Shown: positions 27,348-36,127, counted from the stretch's first letter. The stretch: 64,000 bases of DNA from Sphingobacterium puteale (GCF_003627955.1 NZ_RBWS01000006.1:248001-312000); one strand, 5' to 3'. The notes: a model not told the origin generated them from the sequence alone. Made by a program: numbers and translations.

Positions 27348-27719
27348 TCAATTCTCCTCAGCTTTTTTCATAATATAAATAATTCCAGAAGTTCCGCCGG
27401 AACCGTTATAGTTATCAGTTAGATCGAATGTACTTACTAATTCATAGCCAATTTTAGACATATGGTTCAATATGGAGGCATACGACTATTTATTGGTTAA
27501 TATTTCGGAAAGCTTTTCACCTTCTGCGATCTGTTCATCTGAGTCACCCAAGTCCACTTTCACCTTTAGTTTTTTCGATAAGAATTTTCCTTCTACACGT
27601 ATATACGCATACGAGAAAGTGTTATGTATTTCACTATTTGAAGAGTGGGTAGTGGATTGGGCAAAGCTACTACTTATGCAACAGATAGTAAAAAAAATAA
27701 TTAGCGATAATTTGCACAT
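27348..27719 (-). pseudogene. Small exported protein interrupted by an in-frame TAG
   Basis: From ATG at 27719 a signal peptide (MCKLSLIIFFTICCISSSFA) and 57 more residues read through to EKLSEILTNK and a TAG at 27486-27488. The same frame continues with SYASILNHMSKIGYELVSTF, then GSGGTSGIIYIMKKAEEN and TGA at 27348. The second half is clearly the natural end (a closing GWELV-like helix and a terminal YxxKK strand, as in many small Bacteroidota secreted proteins). A single substitution (for instance CAG to TAG) explains it. A suppressed or recent mutation is possible. Confidence 0.75.
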
Positions 27720-27830
27720 CGGTTTTGTTTCAATAATAAGACTGTTGAATTTACAAAAGAGGATTTAAATAGACAAAATATATAACCCAATAACTATAAT
27801 TTACATAGCTATTTTGCACCTTGATAGCAC

Positions 27831-28244
27831 ATGAATTTGAAACTGCAGATGAAGCCGTTAGAAGAAATTGATATTTTTATTTTTGATACATTAATCGGTC
27901 TTTTGTTTTATAAAGTACCAGAGTATAAGGAAATCGTGGAAATGGGAGAGGATAGTCTTTTCTCAGATCGTTCAACATATTTATTTATGAATGAATTTGC
28001 GACATTTGATGCATTTGATGCTGGCGTTCTATCTAATTCCTGGAGGCAGCAGCCTGGATCTCCGGTATACTGTACAGACCTAACTCAAAAGGAAATACGA
28101 TCCTTGATTGATACAGCAAAAAAGGAGCGCTTACCAAAACGAAGAGATTTAGCTATCCTGGCTATTACGGAACGATTGGGTGGAATTTCTAAAGATCTAG
28201 ATCCAGAGTATCTACTTCGCATCAATCGTGCATTGTATATATAA
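27831..28244 (+). CDS. Unknown 137-residue soluble protein
   Basis: The product begins MNLKLQMKPLEEIDIFIFD and has acidic and aromatic segments (STYLFMNEFATFDAFDAGVL), then a C-terminal helix RRDLAILAITERLGGISKDL. No signal peptide or membrane helix is visible. An alternative start at Met7 (27849) is possible. I do not recognise the family. Orphan proteins of this size and composition in Bacteroidota are often immunity proteins, but nothing nearby supports that. Strand and spacing suggest its own promoter in the AT-rich gap before 27831. Confidence 0.65.
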   Translation: MNLKLQMKPLEEIDIFIFDTLIGLLFYKVPEYKEIVEMGEDSLFSDRSTYLFMNEFATFDAFDAGVLSNSWRQQPGSPVYCTDLTQKEIRSLIDTAKKERLPKRRDLAILAITERLGGISKDLDPEYLLRINRALYI

Positions 28245-28344
28245 TCTAGAAAATAAATGTAGATTTTGCATTTAGACCATTTCCGATTCTAAGAGCTGTG
28301 TTTGTGTTTAGAATAAAATAGGAGACCAAAGTAGTAAATAGCGT

Positions 28345-28456
28345 ATGAAAATAGGAATAATAGGTACTGGTAAAATGGGATGATGTTAATGTTCAAAATA
28401 ACGCGTTCATCCAAGAGTATTTTAATCACATAGCTATACCGGCAACTACAAATTGA
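28345..28456 (+). pseudogene. Fragment of a Rossmann-fold NADP oxidoreductase
   Basis: ATG at 28345 starts KIGIIGTGKMG, the nucleotide-binding GxGxxG of F420/NADP-dependent oxidoreductase or pyrroline-5-carboxylate reductase-like enzymes, and stops at TGA after 12 residues. A second piece (NNAFIQEYFNHIAIPATTN) follows in another frame and ends at 28456. The middle of the gene has been deleted. It precedes the SDR/AraC cluster, which may be its former neighbour. Confidence 0.5.
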
Positions 28457-28470
28457 ATTTGATCGTTAGT

Positions 28471-28507
28471 AAAAGTAGGTAAAAACGTTTCATTATTGCC
28501 TACTTTT
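28471..28507. promoter_or_regulatory. 9-bp inverted repeat overlapping a -7 element upstream of the first SDR gene
   Basis: AAAAGTAGG at 28471-28479 pairs perfectly with CCTACTTTT at 28499-28507. The right arm overlaps TACTTTTG at 28501-28508, which fits the TAnnTTTG -7 consensus for the SDR gene at 28572. This arrangement is typical of an operator that blocks or guides RNA polymerase. A weak terminator for the relic upstream is the alternative. Confidence 0.45.
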
Positions 28508-28571
28508 GTATCATAATTACAGGTAAAAATTTGCAGAAATTTGTCCATATCAAATATTTAGAAATAATATA

Positions 28572-29390
28572 ATGGCAAAGACAATTTTTATAACAGGCGC
28601 ATCCCGTGGGTTCGGAAGAATTTGGGCGGAAGCATTTTTAAGACGTGGCGACAATGTCGTTGCGGCTGTTCGTAATCCTGAGACCTTAGCAGAACTGGAA
28701 CAAGAATTTTCATCAAATCTTTTGGTTCTTAAACTTGATGTTACAGACAGAATTGGAAGTTTTGAAGCAATTGAAACCGCAAAAAAACATTTTGGAAGTA
28801 TCGATGTACTCATAAATAACGCAGGTTTTGGACACGTTGGAGCTGTAGAAGAACTTATCGAAGACGATGTTAGAGCGCAATTCGAAACCAATGTATTGGG
28901 CTCATTATGGATGATTCAGGCGGTTTTACCAATTATGCGTACGCAAAATTCAGGTCAGATCATTCAGCTTTCAAGTGCTTTGGGACTAAATACAGTACCA
29001 TTAATGGGACTTTATAGCGCCACTAAATTTGCAGTTGAAGGGCTTACGGAAACATTGGCAAGCGAAGTAAGCGGTTTTGGCATTAAAGTAACCATCGTAG
29101 AACCGGGCGGATTCGCTACAGATTTCTTCGGAAACAATTCTCTTGCGATCAGCTCAACAGTTTCTGCTTACGATACCATAAGAAAAGATTTTTATGACCA
29201 CGCAGCAGACCAAGATTCTGGTAATCCAAATGCCACGGCTACAGCTATCCTGAGTTTAGTCGATGCCGAAAATCCACCATTAAGACTACTGTTAGGTAAA
29301 AATGCATTCACCTGGACACAACACACTTACGACGAACGTCTTAAAACCTGGGAATCTTGGCAGGATGTCTCTGTAGCAGCACACGGTTAA
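28572..29390 (+). CDS. Short-chain dehydrogenase/reductase (SDR)
   Basis: The 272-residue enzyme has all classical SDR motifs. The cofactor loop is TGASRGFG (residues 7-14), then LDVTD, NNAG (about 81-84), and the catalytic Tyr/Lys in YSATK with the upstream Ser in QLSSALG. An Arg in the second strand (AVRNPE) suggests NADP(H) preference. The C-terminal part with EPGGFATDFFG matches the branch of oxidoreductases annotated as SDR family of unknown substrate. The AraC gene downstream (66 bp) and a second SDR gene at 30894 point to a small stress- or aldehyde-related redox cluster. Confidence 0.93.
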   Translation: MAKTIFITGASRGFGRIWAEAFLRRGDNVVAAVRNPETLAELEQEFSSNLLVLKLDVTDRIGSFEAIETAKKHFGSIDVLINNAGFGHVGAVEELIEDDVRAQFETNVLGSLWMIQAVLPIMRTQNSGQIIQLSSALGLNTVPLMGLYSATKFAVEGLTETLASEVSGFGIKVTIVEPGGFATDFFGNNSLAISSTVSAYDTIRKDFYDHAADQDSGNPNATATAILSLVDAENPPLRLLLGKNAFTWTQHTYDERLKTWESWQDVSVAAHG

Positions 29391-29455
29391 CAGAAATTTA
29401 AAATGAGCGGGATCTGACTTTTCCAGAATCTACTTTTAATATCGTTTAAAAAAAT

Positions 29456-30352
29456 ATGGAACATTTTACCAAAATTAGCGACCTGCACGAGGCTTTCGGT
29501 ATTAAGCCGCCTGAAAACCCGCTTTTTAGTGTGGTCTATGGTGAGCAAGATATGTGTAAAGGGAATAATAAACTTGAATTTTCTTCCGGATTTTACATCA
29601 TCGGATTCAAAAAATTGAAATCGGGGAGTATGTCGTATGGTAAAACCAAATATGACCACGACTTAGGTTCCATGTCGTTCATAAAGCCACAGCAGAAAGT
29701 AGCATTCCAAAACATAATGCTAGAGGAAAAAGGCTTTTTAATTATTATTCACGAAGATTTTTTAGCCGGAACAGCACTTTACAACGAAATAAAAAAATAC
29801 AGTTATTTCGATTATGAAGTCAACGAAGCTTTACACCTTTCACCTGCGGAAGAAAATATCATCTGGAATTTGTATTTCAATATCGAAAAAGAGTACAATA
29901 ACAATACGGACGAGCTAAGTAAGTCTATCATTATCAGTCATCTTGATTCAATGTTAAAATATGCACAACGGTTTTATAAAAGACAGTTTATCAACCGAAA
30001 GCAATTAACAGGATCAACGGTAACGAAGTTTAATGCGCTGCTTGTTGCAAATTTTGAAAGCAGAAAAACAAAGGACATTGGATTACCCTCGGTAGCGCAG
30101 ATGGCAGAAAAGTTGCATATATCACCCCGTTATTTAACCGATTTACTTAAAGAAGAAACAGGTAAGACAGCCCTGGAGCTCATCCATCTGTTTTTAATCG
30201 CCGAAGCCAAAAATTTACTGAGTGAAGGTGAACTCAATATCTCTGAAATTTCGTACCTGTTAGGTTTTGAAAACACCACTTATTTTTCCCGTCTCTTTAA
30301 GAAAGAAGTAGGTGTCACCCCTAATCAATTCAGAGGACGCTTCTTAAACTAA
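29456..30352 (+). CDS. AraC family transcriptional regulator
   Basis: The 298-residue protein has a non-cupin-like N-terminal sensor part (MEHFTKISDLHEAFGIKPPE, then FSSGFYIIGFKKLKSGSM) and a C-terminal double HTH: LPSVAQMAEKLHISPRYLTD, then LNISEISYLLGFENTTYFSR and FKKEVGVTPNQFR. The last block is the family signature. It lies between the two SDR genes and the broken osmC, so it probably controls this cluster. The perfect inverted repeat upstream of the first SDR gene is a possible target. The inducer is unknown. Confidence 0.93.
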   Translation: MEHFTKISDLHEAFGIKPPENPLFSVVYGEQDMCKGNNKLEFSSGFYIIGFKKLKSGSMSYGKTKYDHDLGSMSFIKPQQKVAFQNIMLEEKGFLIIIHEDFLAGTALYNEIKKYSYFDYEVNEALHLSPAEENIIWNLYFNIEKEYNNNTDELSKSIIISHLDSMLKYAQRFYKRQFINRKQLTGSTVTKFNALLVANFESRKTKDIGLPSVAQMAEKLHISPRYLTDLLKEETGKTALELIHLFLIAEAKNLLSEGELNISEISYLLGFENTTYFSRLFKKEVGVTPNQFRGRFLN

Positions 30353-30399
30353 CAATGGCAGTTGCCAATAATTGACCTATAAATACAACATCATAACGT

Positions 30400-30814
30400 A
30401 TGGAACGTACAGCAAAAGCACATTGGTCTGGTACTATAAAAGAAGGTAGGGGGGAGTTGACTACCCAAAGTGAAATTCTAAACAAGACAAATTACAGTTT
30501 CAAAACCCGTCTTGAAGAACATCAAAAAGGAACAAATCCTGAAGAATTATTGGCAGCAGCACATTCTGCATGTTTTACTATGGCGGTTAGTTTTGCATTA
30601 ACAGAAAAAGGACTAAATCCAACATCATTGGATACCGAAGCTACATTGACCATGGAAGGTCTTGCAATAGCAGGAATTCATCTTTCAATCTCTGGGGCAG
30701 TGCCCGGTTAGTGCAGATGAATTCGAAACCATAACAAAAGATGCTAAAAAAAATTGCTTAATTTCTAAAGTATTGAATATACCAATAAGTTCGAAAGCAC
30801 ATTTAATAGCCTAA
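30400..30814 (+). pseudogene. osmC: OsmC/Ohr-like peroxiredoxin, frameshifted
   Basis: The first frame gives an OsmC start: AKAHWSGTIKEGRGELTT, then GTNPEELLAAAHSACFTM with the peroxidatic Cys, and stops at 30711 after ISGAVPG. The rest of the protein is found in a shifted frame: SADEFETITKDAKKNCLIS with the second catalytic Cys, ending SSKAHLIA at 30814. A small deletion or insertion near 30705-30711 separates the two active-site cysteines, so the hydroperoxide reductase is inactive. A single sequencing error could give the same picture. It belongs to the SDR/AraC cluster. Confidence 0.85.
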
Positions 30815-30893
30815 ATAACCAGAAAGTTATTGATCTTTTGCATAGTGTAAACATCCTATTTTAAACTTTATAAAAACAAATAAAACAATAAAA

Positions 30894-31652
30894 ATGGCAA
30901 GTAAGATAGCATTAGTAACAGGCGCAAGCCGTGGACTGGGTAAGGATTCCGTTTTGCAACTGGCAAAAAAAGGGTTTGATATTATCCTTACATATCAAAC
31001 CAAAAAAGAATTTGCCGATGAGGTAGTAACGGAAATTGAAAGTATCGGACAAAAAGCATTTGCATTGTCTCTTGATATCTCAACAACGGCAGGTTTCGAT
31101 CAATTCACAGCAGAAGTGAAAAACATCTTGGATACACAATTTTCTTGCGCAAAACTGGATGCACTCGTAAACAACGCAGGCATAGGGATCAACCAGAGCT
31201 TTGAAACGATGACGGAAGAAAAAGTCGATCTCATGACAAATATCCATTTCAAAGGCCCATATTTCTTAACGCAGAAACTACTACCCCTATTAAATGACGG
31301 AAGCAGTATCGTGAATATTTCTTCGGGTTTGGCCAGATTCTCATCTCCAGGATACTCTGCATATGGCGCTATAAAAGCTGCAATAGATGCACTATCAAGA
31401 TATCAGGCTTTGGAACTGGGAAGTAGAAAAATAAGAGTCAATGCACTTGCTCCAGGTGCAATTGAAACTGATTTTGATGGCGGTGTTGTCCGTGATATGT
31501 CAGACGTAAATAAATACTTAGCTTCCGAAGCAGCTCTGGGAAGGGTAGGATTGCCGGATGATATTGGAAGTGTGGTAGCATTCCTTTGCTCCGATGATTC
31601 CAAATGGATTAATGCGCAACGGATAGAAGTTTCTGGTGGATATAGAATATAA
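30894..31652 (+). CDS. Short-chain dehydrogenase/reductase (SDR), FabG-like
   Basis: The 252-residue enzyme has TGASRGLG at residues 9-16, NNAG (about 92-95), ISSGLARF, the catalytic YSAYGAIKAA (Tyr and Lys four apart) and the family end SGGYRI. It is close to the classical FabG/glucose-dehydrogenase branch (VNALAPGAIETDF, then FLCSDDSKWINAQRIEVSGG). An NAD(P)H-dependent reduction of a carbonyl is expected. It lies downstream of the broken osmC and the AraC gene. A coding-like tail of another gene follows directly after its stop. Confidence 0.93.
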   Translation: MASKIALVTGASRGLGKDSVLQLAKKGFDIILTYQTKKEFADEVVTEIESIGQKAFALSLDISTTAGFDQFTAEVKNILDTQFSCAKLDALVNNAGIGINQSFETMTEEKVDLMTNIHFKGPYFLTQKLLPLLNDGSSIVNISSGLARFSSPGYSAYGAIKAAIDALSRYQALELGSRKIRVNALAPGAIETDFDGGVVRDMSDVNKYLASEAALGRVGLPDDIGSVVAFLCSDDSKWINAQRIEVSGGYRI

Positions 31653-31802
31653 TTAGCTAATGCACAGTTTGCAAAAATCATTGATAAAGACGGTTATGTA
31701 AATGGGAGGAAACAAACCACAGTTAATAGCGCAATTGTTTCAAAAATTGCTGCTGATGAAATTGTCTATGGCTTTCCCGATCAAAAACTCGGCGTCTTAT
31801 AA
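31653..31802 (+). pseudogene. 3' fragment of an unidentified gene
   Basis: An open frame of 49 codons directly after the SDR stop reads LANAQFAKIIDKDGYVNGRK, then SAIVSKIAADEIVYGFPD and QKLGVL before TAA. It has no start codon or upstream part. The composition is that of a real C-terminus rather than random sequence. I cannot name the parent gene. It marks a deletion junction. Confidence 0.4.
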
Positions 31803-32340
31803 GCATATCCCCAATATATCCTTTGATGAACGCAGGGCAACATAACGGGCTTGCCGCTGTAAGCTGCCCGCTGTGTTGTCCGGTTCAATATCTCCGCGTT
31901 CATCGGCTTTTTGTGCTATGTTTAAATAATCATGTTTTATAATCACCAAGATAAAGTGAAAATCAACACGTAGCGCAGCTATTTGAAAATACAGGGACAC
32001 AGATTTTCGGCCCTTTTTCGAATTCTCTAAGTTAGGCCATAATTTCAAAAAGTGTCTTTATGATGTATTTAAGGCTATTTTTAAAATTTATAGGGACACA
32101 GATGGGGTAAAAAAAGGTGTTTTGGAATACTTTTTGCCGCCACAACCCATTCTTTCTGAAAAAGTATAATTACAATTTTTTTTGATTTTATAGCGCATCC
32201 TCATCTGGATGATTTTCGTCCTTAAATAGCATCTACATCCCTTTATACCACTGTCAATTCTATATTAATAAATGATGTTAATCAACTGTATTTTATATAA
32301 TTATATTTTTTTGGTTAAGTTTGTAGTATTGAATATCAAA
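31803..32340. other. Gene-poor stretch of about 540 bp
   Basis: A minus-strand frame at 31797-32048 (MKLWPNLENSKKGRK, then GDIEPDNTAGSLQRQARYVA) has no recognisable domain and is not supported as a gene. The pentamer-rich string ACAGGGACACAGAT/ATAGGGACACAGAT occurs twice (31989-32002 and 32091-32104), a small direct repeat. The last part is very AT-rich and leads into the ECF sigma fragment. Confidence 0.35.
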
Positions 32341-32352
32341 TGTACAGCCCTT

Positions 32353-32438
32353 ATGCCTTTTTGTACCGACCATACCGAAAAGGAATTGATCCGTCTGCTT
32401 AGCGGGGGGATGAAAAGGCATTTACGGTGAATAGCTGA
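32353..32438 (+). pseudogene. N-terminal fragment of an ECF sigma factor (FecI-like)
   Basis: ATG at 32353 begins MPFCTDHTEKELIRLLSGG, the usual first helix of Bacteroidota ECF sigma factors. After a one-base slip the expected DEKAFTV follows and then the frame ends at TGA 32436-32438. Only about 28 of roughly 190 residues remain. The upstream AT-rich region may be its former promoter. A FecI-type sigma gene normally leads a FecR-SusCD locus, so such a locus may have been lost here. Confidence 0.5.
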
Positions 32439-32530
32439 TGTGTCATGCAGGGCTTTTCTTTTGCCAGCCAATAGCGAAGAATTTTATTTTTTAGTAACTT
32501 TGGGGTAGTATTATTAATATATAATAAATA

Positions 32531-33502
32531 ATGACTGGATGGGAACTTGAAAAACCGGGAGAGTTGCTGCAAACTAGCCGTAACAGGTTAAACAAAACAT
32601 TGAATGGGTTTTTAAAGCGATACCCGCTGGCTACCGTAAGCGCGGACCATAACATTTTGCTTATCATACGTAAGTACCACCCTTCCCTAAATTGCAGTCC
32701 CGATAACGAAACTTATCAAACAGATGATTTCCGATATTGTATGGCGTATTATACCATAAACGCCTATACATATTTTGAATTGCCCACTTATGATTATCAA
32801 TATGTCTCTATGCAATATGATGCTGCTATAGGAGATTTTACTATTAGGATATCCGCAAAAGGAATAACCCGGATCACTAATATCAAGGAACTGTCACAGC
32901 AGCTCAATAATTTTATCGAGCGTGATGAAGCAACAAAACGTACTATTTTTGAATCACTGGCCAACAAGGTGCCAATTGTCACCAAACCGTCTCCCATCAC
33001 CCAAACCGAGATACAGTCCGCCGTTGTCGGCAGATTAACTAATACGGAGTATGATGATTGGTGGACGGCCATAGATGAGGTCGACATTCCCTTCTTCAAC
33101 AATGAAAAAATGCCGGTTTCGTTTACGGATTTTAATCCAAATGAAGACCATTCTTTTATCGAGGAAGCGGATGAACTGTTACGTAACTTCTTGGCACAGG
33201 ATAACAGCCACCGCCTTACGGTATCGGCATATGTGTACCAAAATTGCATGGATTTTTTGGACGCCATTGGTTACGATGATGCTGATGATGCGATGTGGAA
33301 GATGAAGCAGCCTGAAGAGGTGTGGCAGTTTGTAAAATGTACCGGGCTATATGTAAGCCGCGAGCCGTATGATGATAAAGGTGTATATCTGCAACTGCTT
33401 TGCGATTGCGATTGGGAGCAGGAACATGGGCTGCAGCTGGTGTACAATAAACAGGGGAAGCTCGTTCGTGTAAGTGCGCAGGACGGACATATTATAGGCT
33501 AG
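32531..33502 (+). CDS. DUF6985-like protein, probable immunity-type gene
   Basis: The 323-residue soluble protein has an N-terminal part of unknown type (ELLQTSRNRLNKTLNGFLKR) and a C-terminal region with SRLTNTEYDDWWTAIDEVDI-like acidic segments. It ends with GVYLQLLCDCDWEQEHGLQL, then VRVSAQDGHIIG. That last block (a vQ-x-xCdWExEHGLqL, followed by a GH near the end) is the signature I associate with DUF6985, found in polymorphic-toxin immunity and orphan genes. No toxin gene is adjacent. The gene starts with ATG and has no clear promoter element beyond an AT-rich upstream. Confidence 0.72.
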   Translation: MTGWELEKPGELLQTSRNRLNKTLNGFLKRYPLATVSADHNILLIIRKYHPSLNCSPDNETYQTDDFRYCMAYYTINAYTYFELPTYDYQYVSMQYDAAIGDFTIRISAKGITRITNIKELSQQLNNFIERDEATKRTIFESLANKVPIVTKPSPITQTEIQSAVVGRLTNTEYDDWWTAIDEVDIPFFNNEKMPVSFTDFNPNEDHSFIEEADELLRNFLAQDNSHRLTVSAYVYQNCMDFLDAIGYDDADDAMWKMKQPEEVWQFVKCTGLYVSREPYDDKGVYLQLLCDCDWEQEHGLQLVYNKQGKLVRVSAQDGHIIG

Positions 33503-33521
33503 AAAAGAATTATATTTAACT

Positions 33522-33629
33522 ATGCATATTATTAATCATAATGACAAACATTCACCCTTTTGGAAACTGCTGCCGAGGGTCGGTCTTGGACCTATACGTT
33601 TTCCTGATGCCCAGATCGGAGGTAGATAA
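33522..33629 (+). pseudogene. Short coding-like fragment after the DUF6985 gene
   Basis: ATG at 33522 gives 35 residues (MHIINHNDKHSPFWKLLPRV, then LGPIRFPDAQIGGR) and a stop. A following bit in another frame (YQYELGSIVG) reads as its continuation. It looks like the first part of a second, decayed gene; the rest up to 33968 is AT-rich and non-coding. Confidence 0.3.
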
Positions 33630-33968
33630 CTATCAGTATGAGCTGGGTTCGATTGTCGGGTAGCGGAGTGATAATTTGGATCAGCAGCTAACCAATAGCG
33701 CTATTTAAGGAATGTAATCCACCTTCCGTTAAAGCGCTGAAAAATTACAAACTTTTTCCATCTTTAAGGTTTGGGGATTTATTGGTCATAATATTTTTAT
33801 TCGATTATATTGAGAAAGTTGTTTCTTCAAATATATATTGGATCAAATCCTTGTGGTATTAATTTTTCTTTGATAATATTTTGTGAATATTAACTATCCA
33901 TTTGCTGAATATAATTATATTGGCACGGTCAAAATATTTAAAAATTGAATTATTAGCCTTTTATAACC

Positions 33969-34418
33969 ATGAAATTTAGAGAAGCAAAAATTGAAGATAT
34001 TAAACAGATCCAGATCGTTAGAAATTCTGTCAAAGAAAATACGCTTTCTGATCCAGCACTGGTAAGTGATAAAGACTGCGAAGAATTTTTATTTGAGCGG
34101 GGAAAGGGCTGGGTTTGTGAGATAGCTGACCAAATTGTAGGTTTTGCGATTGCAGATTTAAAAGAAGATAATATCTGGGCACTTTTCTTAACACCGGAAT
34201 TTGAAGGACAAGGAATAGGCCGCAAGCTCCATCAAATGATGCTTGACTGGTATTTTTCTACAGGAAAGCAATTTGTATGGCTGGGCACAGCTCCTAATTC
34301 AAGAGCAGAAGGGTTTTATCTGAAATCAGGTTGGGAGAGAAACGGAATGTACGGCAGTAAAGAGGTTAAGTTTGAAATGACAAAAAGCACTTGGGAAAAT
34401 ATTAGGCAGGAGGCTTAG
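33969..34418 (+). CDS. GNAT family N-acetyltransferase
   Basis: The 149-residue protein starts MKFREAKIEDIKQIQIVRNS and has the acetyl-CoA-binding loop LTPEFEGQGIGRKLHQ (QGIGxxL), then WLGTAPNSRAEGFYLKSGW, the motif B loop and end of the family. It is a typical single-domain GNAT. The substrate is unknown. The gene is alone, with an AT-rich upstream and opposite to the DUF1963 gene. Confidence 0.93.
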   Translation: MKFREAKIEDIKQIQIVRNSVKENTLSDPALVSDKDCEEFLFERGKGWVCEIADQIVGFAIADLKEDNIWALFLTPEFEGQGIGRKLHQMMLDWYFSTGKQFVWLGTAPNSRAEGFYLKSGWERNGMYGSKEVKFEMTKSTWENIRQEA

Positions 34419-34514
34419 GCAATTGGAAATGTCGGGAAGGAATATTTTGTTTGAAGTTTTGATCCTCAGATCAAGTAGTGGCTATTACAGTTGTTTTGAG
34501 CTCTGCTGTTTTTG

Positions 34515-35213
34515 TTAATAAAAGTCACAGTAAAAATTCCATTCTTCTGTTTTCGCATTTTTAGCAAAATACATCGTTCCGCTATCAACTATATTCAAAT
34601 TTGCTTTGTCGTCGGATGCAATTTGAAATACAAATTCAAAGTCTTTGCCGAAATAAACGCCTGGTTGACAAAAGCTTGGGTAGCCTCCAAGTTTGTGTCC
34701 ATATTGATTTTCAGCTATATCATAATAACCTTCAATTATTCCCGAACTTTCAAGTTTTAATATTTCATGTTCCATTTCACTTGTTAAACCACCTCCATCC
34801 CACACAGGATAATCTTCTTCTATTTTTGAAGGTTTTAGGGGAAATGGTTTTAGTCCTGAATCAGGATTGTTCAATTCTTTAATTATTAATTTGTCTGATT
34901 TTTTATATTCTCGCAATAGCCATTCATTTCCGTTGGCAGTTATATCCATTGGAAGCTCTTCTGCTATAAAAACAGTAATCACCATTGTATCAGCTAAAAT
35001 ATCAGGTCTAATTTCAATATCTTCTAAGCAAAGTTGGAACAGAGGAAACATTAGATTTCCATTTTTGTCTTTCGGAATTTCTTCATCTTCTTTGTATAAG
35101 TAAACTTTTCCTATCCAACTTTCAGAAATAGAATTTGTTGGCCTAAAACCTCCTGTTTTAAATTCTATAGCTTTTCTTACAATCTGTTGCTTTATTTTTT
35201 CTACTTCATTCAT
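34515..35213 (-). CDS. YwqG-like DUF1963 protein
   Basis: The 232-residue protein has the DUF1963 pattern. The first half has SWIGKVYLYKEDEEIPKDKN and PLFQLCLEDIEIRPDIL, and the second half KLGGYPSFCQPGVYFGKDFE, then LNIVDSGTMYFAKNAKTEEW and a closing FYCDFY strand. Members are stand-alone cytoplasmic proteins, some of them in polymorphic-toxin immunity loci. It sits just before ybjQ copy C, pointing away. It is soluble and lacks a signal. Confidence 0.85.
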   Translation of the reverse strand: MNEVEKIKQQIVRKAIEFKTGGFRPTNSISESWIGKVYLYKEDEEIPKDKNGNLMFPLFQLCLEDIEIRPDILADTMVITVFIAEELPMDITANGNEWLLREYKKSDKLIIKELNNPDSGLKPFPLKPSKIEEDYPVWDGGGLTSEMEHEILKLESSGIIEGYYDIAENQYGHKLGGYPSFCQPGVYFGKDFEFVFQIASDDKANLNIVDSGTMYFAKNAKTEEWNFYCDFY

Positions 35214-35454
35214 TGTGAATCGCGTTTGGGCAATTGCAGGTAATAACTGTATTAGCGAAACTAATATACTAAAAGTTTCGCCAGTCCATCCTTATATATG
35301 TATTTCCACTACCGTCCAAAACGATTAGACAATGCGCCACCAATGCAATGGTACGTATAAACGTTTTCAGTCAGCTTCTATCCTTGATAGACCGGGATAG
35401 TGGAATGTGTCCAATCTTGCGAGTTTTATACGTATGAACATATTTGTGAAGAGA

Positions 35455-35611
35455 CTACGGTTTCCCGTAACCAGCCATTCTTTCAAACCAATACCTTAGC
35501 CTTAGAATTTGTAATAATCTTGAAAGTTAATATTCACAAACATATTAATTCAAAATAAATAATTATATTCGGCTTGGGTATTAACCTTGCCCGATTGAAA
35601 AGAATAATGCC
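35455..35611 (+). repeat. Upstream region shared by ybjQ copies A, B and C
   Basis: It contains TTTCCCGTAACCA, then TTGTAATAATCTTGAAAGTT and GGCTTGGGTATTAACCTTG, all found also at 12141-12215 and 14490-14620. It probably holds the ybjQ promoter. Confidence 0.65.
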
Positions 35612-36127
35612 ATGATAGTAACCACGACCAATTCCATCGAAGGGAGGGAGATTTCACGATATAATGATCCAATAGCTGCCAATGTTGTCATCGGCACCAA
35701 TATCTTTAGCGATATAGGAGCGAGCTATGTCGATTTCTTTGGAGGTCGCTCTACCAGCTATGAGAAGAAGATGCAGGAAATGTACAAGCGTATTACCGAA
35801 ACGCTCAAGCAAGGTGCTCAGGCAATTCGTGCTGATGCTATTATAGGGCTTAGTGTAGATATCGACGAAATCTCAGGAAAGGGGAGCTAGAGGTTTATGA
35901 TTACTGCTGTGGGTACACCAGCACATCTTTAGGAGGTTGCTCGAGTTCCGATGGAGAAGCAGGACGATCTATTGGATGGCGAATTGATTCAGCAAAAGGT
36001 CCGAGCAGATATTATCCTAGAAAATTATAAGTCGGTAGAATCTTTCAATAAAGTTCCAGCTGAATTTATTGCTACAGGACCTATTAGAAAAATAACAAAA
36101 GATAGCTATACTATTAAGTATAAATGA
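35612..36127 (+). pseudogene. ybjQ-like heavy-metal-binding-domain gene, copy C, full length with two stops
   Basis: Translation from ATG 35612 gives the YbjQ pattern: MIVTTTNSIEGREISRY, then AANVVIGTNIFSDIGASYVD, RITETLKQGAQAIRADAIIG and LSVDIDEISGKGS. A TAG follows at 35888-35890, then FMITAVGTPAHL and a second TAG at 35930-35932, and the frame then stays open (EVARVPMEKQDDLLDGELIQ and VRADIILENYKS) to TGA at 36125-36127. The last codons overlap the next gene's start (ATGA). YbjQ-like proteins are small oligomeric proteins of unclear function, sometimes called heavy-metal-binding. Two stops mean that no full protein is made. Confidence 0.85.

Noticed and set aside
31797..32048. 83-codon minus-strand frame
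   Set aside because: No recognisable family and it overlaps the tail of the fragment ending at 31802; kept only as a note in the gene-poor stretch.
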